From Torreya grandis (lineage: Eukaryota > Streptophyta > Pinopsida > Cupressales > Taxaceae), in assembly GCA_037957365.1 (NCBI GenBank), contig JARHVA010000638.1:3177001-3241000 (forward strand): 64,000 bases of DNA. The letters run 5' to 3'. How positions within the stretch are numbered: position 1 is the stretch's first letter; every line of letters starts with the position of its first letter. A program made the translations under genes and the position numbers. This document shows positions 59,021 through 64,000 of this stretch, piece by piece. The notes under the pieces are model-generated. The model was not told where the DNA came from, searched no databases, and worked only from the letters and a program-made list of their open reading frames with translations.

Positions 59021-59898
59021 TACAACTAATATTTAAACTAATTAAATAGTCTTGAGTCATTTTTGAGACTATTCAAATAAACTATAGATTATAATCTCAT
59101 ATGTTTCATAATGATCTAATAATATTGAATTGAATGATCAATAATCATTATAAAAATCAAAGATTTCTGGAATTATTTATGTTTGATATGGATAAAGGAA
59201 TGCATCCTTTACCCTCATATTTTTGAAAATACTTGATACTTATCAAGTATGAAGTAGATATGGAATTTATGCTAGTAAGCATAGTATTAATCAAAATAAT
59301 AAAAAAAATTAAATTTTAATTAATTAAATAATTATGAATTGATCAAATTTAATACAAGTCTGTTCTCAGAACAATGACATATGAAGCATATCGTGCTGCT
59401 TTGTCCCAACCGGACATCCCTTTTCCACAGAAATTATTTATGATTTCTAATTATCTATATACTATAAAATGATATTTTTACTGTGTTAGAAATAGAAAGA
59501 TATTTCACATTTTTACTATTCGTAGATTCGTATAAAATACTTTTGAGTAGATTATGTTCAGAACCACACCATCTATGTTCTGCCCCCATAAAGTTACTTT
59601 TTCTAGGGGCATATTAATGGTATTGTGATTAACATCACTTTTTTTACTAGGTCCTAATCCTACATTCATGTCCCCATATGACAAGTGCTATTCAGATTTA
59701 CTTTTCTAAGATCTATGTAGAAGAAGTAGTACAAAGAAAAAGTGAAAGGAAAGGAAGGTTTCTCGTTTCCTTCTTCCTTCGTATTACTTCTTTTCCAAAT
59801 AAATCTCTACCTTTAATACGACCCCTATTACCCCCCTTTTTTTACTGATGATCTAGAATTCATCTAGACATCAGTAATCACTGTATTTATAATACAAA
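59021..59898. other. petN-psbM spacer
   Basis: Plastid intergenic sequence between convergent petN and psbM. No gene recognised. Confidence 0.75.
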
Positions 59899-60003
59899 TC
59901 AATTGCTTTGACTCACTATTTTTACGTAAATGATGAGTAAAAAAGTAGTAGGGATTAAAATGAACAATGCAACAACAATAAATGCGAGGATATTTACTTC
60001 CAT
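59899..60003 (-). CDS. psbM: psbM, plastid-derived copy (photosystem II protein M)
   Basis: Open 34-codon frame on the minus strand, [18 protein letters not shown] to YVKIVSQSN and TGA, the full family length. PsbM is a one-helix subunit at the photosystem II dimer interface. The start is the family start (MEVNI). It lies between petN and trnD as in plastomes. Some residues differ from the usual sequence (VV for AT near residue 10, T-T for T-A near residue 20, I for T near residue 29). Probably not expressed from this nuclear site. Confidence 0.93.
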   Translation of the reverse strand: MEVNILAFIVVALFILIPTTFLLIIYVKIVSQSN

Positions 60004-61284
60004 GATTGATTTTCCCTTCATTTTACAATAACTCGAGATTTGATCTCATAAAGTATAGATGAATCTTTTTTTTTATTGATTGAATCCTTCAATTAATAAG
60101 ACTCCATCAATAAGATCAATCTGAGTAACGAAATCTAATGGATTCCTATTAATTCTTCATAGATATGAATTCTTCAATAGAAATGAAATAGTATAACATA
60201 CTATGATCTCTTATTCTTACCGGATCTAGTAATTTGATTCCTAATCGATCCCATCGGGTTACTCATATAGTTACAATGTTTTACATAAATGAAAAAATAA
60301 TATCGTCAAGCATTGGATACGCAAATATTAGAAATATGGTTGTTTGATAAAATAAATCATCTCAATCAAATATTGAGATGTTGATGATGACCCAAATTTG
60401 CCTATTCGAGGGGTAGGGCAGATAAGTATGATAAAGATTGCTTTGAGTAGATTATATCTACTGATTGATTTATTATTTGAAACTTACCTTCTAATGAAGG
60501 TAAGGAATAATACATCCCAATAGGGATATTAATATCCATTAATCAATCCTATTGATAAAAAAAAAAGGACAAGAGAATTTTGATTCAGGTGAGCAAGATA
60601 CCCAAGCTTGCATCATGATTCTACATGACAAATCACAAAAGGGTTTGAGGTAACTACAGCTAAAAAAAGTTGGAAAGATTCCCCTATTGAAATCCCCCTA
60701 ATTCACCTTGTAATGTTCATCAAGAACTAAAAATATATTTCAAATTATTTGAAGGATTGCCCATGACCCTGGAATGAGCTGAACTGTTTGGATAATCAGT
60801 TCAGCCCAAACAGCATCCAATCCTCATGTGATAATTGATCGTAATCTTTTTGATTATGAGAATATTGTTCAATGGCGTACTAGCACATCTGAAATAGTAC
60901 CAATATTTCACTTCTGGAGAAGAACATGAAATAGATGGAACAGTATCTAGAAATCATTTAGAATGATCCGTAGAGATCTACGCAGTATTCTGACTTAGAA
61001 GGAAACTCCTCCTATGTTATCCTTCTTAACACAAATTGATCTTCCTACAAAGATCTATTCATACAATTACAAATGTGTTTATATAACATTTGTTAATTAT
61101 ATGAAACGTTTTTTTCTTTCTCAAGGAAAGAATAAAATTTAGTGCGAATCCACTATGATAATTTGATAATATCATTGAAATGGTGATAGAATCACCAGTA
61201 GATCTATCCTGGTCTACCTAATTTCCCTTTTCTGCTCTTCTAATGGGGTGGGGATCAAGCGAATAATTGATCAATTTATTGGAC
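60004..61284. other. psbM-trnD spacer
   Basis: About 1.28 kb of plastid intergenic DNA. No gene recognised. Confidence 0.7.
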
Positions 61285-61357
61285 CAAGACTGATGGGGCT
61301 CGAACCCAAAACTTCCATCTTGACAGGCGGTACTCTAACCAATTGAACTACAATCCC
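61285..61357 (-). pseudogene. trnD-GUC: trnD-GUC pseudogene
   Basis: On the minus strand GGGATTGTAGTTCAATTGG with anticodon GTC, but one base is missing in the anticodon stem (CCGCCTGTCAAGATGG where plastid trnD has CCGCCCTGTCAAGGCGG). The T-arm and acceptor have C-to-T changes (ATCAGTCTT end). The anticodon stem can no longer form properly, so it is a decayed copy. It is first in the usual trnD-trnY-trnE cluster. Confidence 0.9.
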
Positions 61358-61554
61358 AACTAGGTACAGTTGACTTAATACTCAGTAATAATTAAGTACT
61401 ACTGGGTCGATAAAGATTTGACCTTTCTCTTTCAAATTTACTAAAAGTATCTATTCATTTCAATTTTTTCTATATCAAGGATTCAAGAACCAATTACCTT
61501 TTCATTGAAATAATCGATTGATTATGAATATCAATCTATTAATCAAGTTGGTCT

Positions 61555-61638
61555 TGGGCCGAGCTGGATTTGAACTAGTGTAGGCATATTGCCAACATAT
61601 TTATAGTTTGTCCCCATTAGCCACTTGGGCATCAACCC
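61555..61638 (-). pseudogene. trnY-GUA: trnY pseudogene (anticodon changed to ATA)
   Basis: 84 bp on the minus strand, GGGTTGATGCCCAAGTGGCT to CAGCTCGGCCCA, a class II tRNA with long variable arm (ttggcaatatgcctacac). The anticodon loop reads ACTATAAAT, so GTA has become ATA by a G-to-A change. Other changes are of the C/T and G/A kind. Decayed copy of plastid tRNA-Tyr. Confidence 0.9.
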
Positions 61639-61706
61639 AGGAACAAGAAATGGAAAGTCATTAGGAGACCTAATGAGTATTCTAATGACTTTATTTCCTA
61701 TTATAG

Positions 61707-61779
61707 TACCCTTAGGGGAAATTGAATCCTCGTTGCCTCCTTGAAAGAGAGATGTCCTGGGCCACTAGACGATAGGGGC
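61707..61779 (-). tRNA. trnE-UUC: trnE-UUC, plastid-derived copy
   Basis: 73 bp on the minus strand: GCCCCTATCGTCTAGTGG, anticodon loop with TTC (CTCTCTTTCAAGGAGG intact), and a T-arm with several changes (AGGATTCAATTTCCCC). In plastids this tRNA also supplies glutamate for chlorophyll and heme synthesis. It has minor acceptor/T-arm damage and, in a NUPT, is probably not used. Confidence 0.85.
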
Positions 61780-62139
61780 CCACTTATTGTTATAATATTC
61801 AAATCCTTAGGAAATTGTCAAGACTATGACACCACTAAATCTTCTTTATGTTAGTGGTTTCATATTATTTTTATATTGTTCATAAAATTCTCTAGTACAT
61901 AAAGCCTCGAATGATTCGAATCTCTCTCATCTCCATATCAATAGAAAAAGATTTCTAATTTTCATACCTATATAGGATCGCAGGACAATAATATACATGA
62001 AATGATCATATAATAAGAGGAAAAAAATGGATAATAAGAAAACAACCATGACACAAAATGTAAATAATAAATAAATCTCATGTAATTGAAATTTATTGGA
62101 CCTAGACGTAGACGCATGACTTATCTCCCTTTTTTAATT
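61780..62139. other. trnE-rps16 junction spacer
   Basis: 360 bp linking trnE to the 3' end of rps16, genes that are far apart in cycad- and Ginkgo-type plastomes. No tRNA-Thr (trnT), which would follow trnE in that order, was found. The exact breakpoint is not visible. Confidence 0.65.
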
Positions 62140-63204
62140 CTAAAGCACATTTAAAATGATAAATTTTTGCCCTAAAAAAATACCATGAACAGTTTCTGTA
62201 GGTTGAGTTCTTACTTCGAGGAAATTCACAATAGCATCATAAATTAAGTGAGTTTCATCCTTATTCATTAGATCATAAAAACCCAATTCCTAAAGATCTC
62301 TTCTTTCTCCTTGAGACTTAACGCCAATGGAAATAATTCGATAGGTAGCTCATTGAGATAGATAGACAAGATAACCCCCTATCCCCCTTGGAAAATGTAT
62401 ATGAAGGCTTATCCTCATATGGCTCGAGCAATAATTGTTCGTATAAGCTCTCCCTATTTATAGAAGGAATATCTAACTAGATAAACTTTATAAATTAAAG
62501 TTATTATTCATCTTATTCCTTTGACTTCTCAAGGATAATAAAGATAAAATTTGTACTCGTAGCTCAAGTATGCTTGAGTAATGTTCAAAAACTAGAGAAT
62601 ATTACTAAAAAAGCATTTATCACCACTTTTTAAGCCACCTTTCATCTATTTTCTCTCTCCATTTTACGTGGAATATATCTCAATCCTTTATAATGTGATA
62701 TAATTGTTTGATCGAAAATAGAATTTTCTTATTCTGAGATCAATTATCTTATCTTTGAATCATTAGGTCCAAGCCTTACTATGGTGGTCCCCATCCATTA
62801 TGGAATGACAACAACGTACATTTCATTATTTTCCACATCGAGCAATAGGATGTGATTGATCCTTGTCGAATTCGATCTAGCTTTTCTCAAAATCGTTTGA
62901 CTTAGATCAAGAATTGTTTCCTTATTCCACTTCACTATTCTAGTCTTTGAGCTCGATGTAGACTTGCAAAATGGTTATAGCTCATTTATTTCATTTACAC
63001 TAACCCTAAATTTTATCCCCTAATTGACAAATGAATTTATATTTTATTCCTATTCAAGTTCCGCTTATCTTTTTTAGAATATAAATGTTGAGCAAAGAGA
63101 ATATTCAAATAGAAAATGGTGGATGTCATAATCCACAGAACCAATCATGTCATTTAAGTCACACGTTGCTTTCTACCACATCATTTTAGATGAATTCTTA
63201 TCAT
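62140..63204 (-). pseudogene. rps16: rps16 pseudogene with group II intron
   Basis: Plastid ribosomal protein S16 on the minus strand. Exon 1 is at 63,165-63,204 (40 nt, MIRIHLK*CGRKQ, where the family has an Arg in place of the stop, as from CGA to TGA). The intron (~62,356-63,164) begins GTGTGAC and near its 3' end has a group II domain V-like hairpin (GAGCCATATGAGGATAAGCC, ~62,407-62,426). Exon 2 (62,140 to ~62,355) reads ATYRIISIGVKSQGERRDL, a stop, then ELGFYDLMNK and FLEVRTQPTETVHGIF. The two in-frame stops show it is dead here. The unspliced intron shows DNA transfer rather than an RNA copy. It lies 107 bp from chlB, its normal neighbour in chlB-bearing plastomes. Confidence 0.92.
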
Positions 63205-63310
63205 AATGTAGATATTTGATCTGCTATAAAATAGATATGTAATTATGAATAGTCATTAACTTAATTTACACAATATTTATATTGACATAAATTCATTATC
63301 CAAGCTAATG

Positions 63311-64000
63311 CTAGGTATTGAACTCTTCTTTAGCTGCGTACATTACTTCAACAGTAATGGTTTCAATGCCCTGTTGTCGTGCAAATTTCTCAGTATTTCT
63401 TTCTACCTTTTCTCTGACAAAATAGGGGATTTTATTTAATTCTAGTCAACTGTCAGGATTCCAAATTAGGCCTATATCCATGGATAATGATTTAGTTATG
63501 ATTTATTTAGTATCATGACCACCAAAAATATCTAGAAGATGGTCCTCCATACATAGAGCAAATGAGTTATAAACTAGATCAACTATTTGATTAGTACCTT
63601 TGTAACCTAGAAAGGGTCAGTATCCCAAGGGAAAATTTTGTATATGAACTGGTGCAGAAATAAATCCACAAGGAATATCTAGATGTTTACCAATATGAAG
63701 TTCTATTGGAGTACCAAATATTGTATATGGTTCTACGTGAGCGATCATATCTCCTACTTCAGCATGATCATTTGTGATTAGTATTTCATCATAGAAACCT
63801 TGGATTTGCTATTTAAACCATTCCAAATCATGTTTGCAATAAGTACCTACACAACTCACATGAATTCCCATCTCTCGAGTAAGTATCTTAGTGATTGAAG
63901 CAGCATGAGTTGCATCACCAAAAATGACTATTTTTTTCCCATCAAATTCTGACAATCAAGAGATTTTGAAAAACAAGCAGCTTGGGAAATAAATCAAGTT
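63311..64000 (-). pseudogene. chlB: chlB pseudogene, 3' part (light-independent protochlorophyllide reductase subunit B)
   Basis: ChlB forms, with ChlN, the catalytic part of the enzyme that reduces protochlorophyllide in the dark. The minus strand reads, in order, [109 protein letters not shown], then [18 protein letters not shown] and the stop at 63,311-63,313. In-frame stops occur after EWFK, after NFPLGY (Arg CGA to TGA), after GGHDTK and after NPDS. The 5' part runs beyond the window. Its presence marks the plastid donor as a chlB-bearing, non-angiosperm plant. Confidence 0.95.

Larger units (their letters stand above)
55903..64000. other. Nuclear insertion of plastid DNA (NUPT), >= 8.1 kb
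   Basis: From about 55,903 to the window edge the sequence is collinear with plastid DNA: rpoB(-), trnC(+), petN(+), psbM(-), trnD(-), trnY(-), trnE(-), rps16(-), chlB(-). The left junction lies inside rpoB, just after the codons for MPWEGYNFE read on the minus strand. Introns and spacers are retained, so it came as DNA. All long genes are broken by stops, so this is not a working plastome. The right end lies outside the window. Confidence 0.95.

Noticed and set aside
55903..64000. That the right end is a genuine plastid genome (chimeric assembly) rather than a nuclear insertion
   Set aside because: rpoB, rps16 and chlB all carry multiple stops and trnD/trnY are damaged; a working plastome would not look like this. 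Some CGA/CAA stops could be removed by RNA editing, but the frameshifts and tRNA lesions could not.

Overview
The window is nuclear DNA of a land plant: visibly AT-rich, poor in genes, and built mostly of old, nested LTR retrotransposons. No intact nuclear protein-coding gene could be recognised. The last ~8.1 kb (about 55,903 to beyond 64,000) is a decayed insertion of plastid DNA (a NUPT). It carries rpoB, trnC, petN, psbM, trnD, trnY, trnE, rps16 and chlB. Plastid chlB is absent from angiosperms, so the donor plastome was that of a gymnosperm or another non-flowering land plant. The repeat-rich context fits a gymnosperm. The order trnE-rps16-chlB is not the cycad/Ginkgo-type order, and rps16 is missing from Pinaceae plastomes, so a non-Pinaceae conifer is the best guess (inference).

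Layout. 1-9.7 kb: unassigned sequence with a decayed DUF4283/zinc-knuckle ORF of the LINE ORF1 kind (4.8-6.1 kb) and a long AT-cored palindrome (7.4-7.6 kb). 9.7-24.9 kb: two diverged ~1.4 kb LTR copies of a Gypsy-like gag element. The left copy is interrupted by a solo LTR with a perfect 5-bp target duplication. Between the copies lies a structurally complete but internally deleted Copia element (16,874-21,433; TSD ATAAT), followed by a gag-only Gypsy remnant. 28.1-34.3 kb: a minus-strand element with ~2 kb LTRs and a charged, K/E-rich decayed interior. 34.3-41.4 kb: unassigned sequence with tandem duplications and long TA microsatellites.

41.4-55.7 kb is one minus-strand Ty3/Gypsy element split by two later insertions, each with a perfect 5-bp target duplication. 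One is a 3.7 kb non-coding unit inside the integrase (42,692-46,425; TSD ATGGT). The other is a 4.4 kb LTR element inside the reverse transcriptase (48,213-52,627; TSD AGTAA), whose only coding content is a coiled-coil plus two zinc-knuckle gag-like regions.

Nothing here works together as a pathway. The relationships are stratigraphic: host sequence, Gypsy elements, then Copia-type and non-autonomous LTR insertions. All strand-assignable retroelement interiors except the LINE-like ORF and the solo LTR lie on the minus strand. In the NUPT, petN and psbM remain open only because they are short, whereas rpoB, rps16 and chlB carry in-frame stops, many at CGA or CAG/CAA codons as expected from C-to-T decay of methylated nuclear DNA. 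I found no convincing new biological system. The most noteworthy items are the trnE-rps16 junction, the tRNA-like copy beside trnC, the gag-only LTR family, the 3.7 kb TSD-flanked unit, and the palindromic CpG repeats shared by LTRs and interior of the Copia family.
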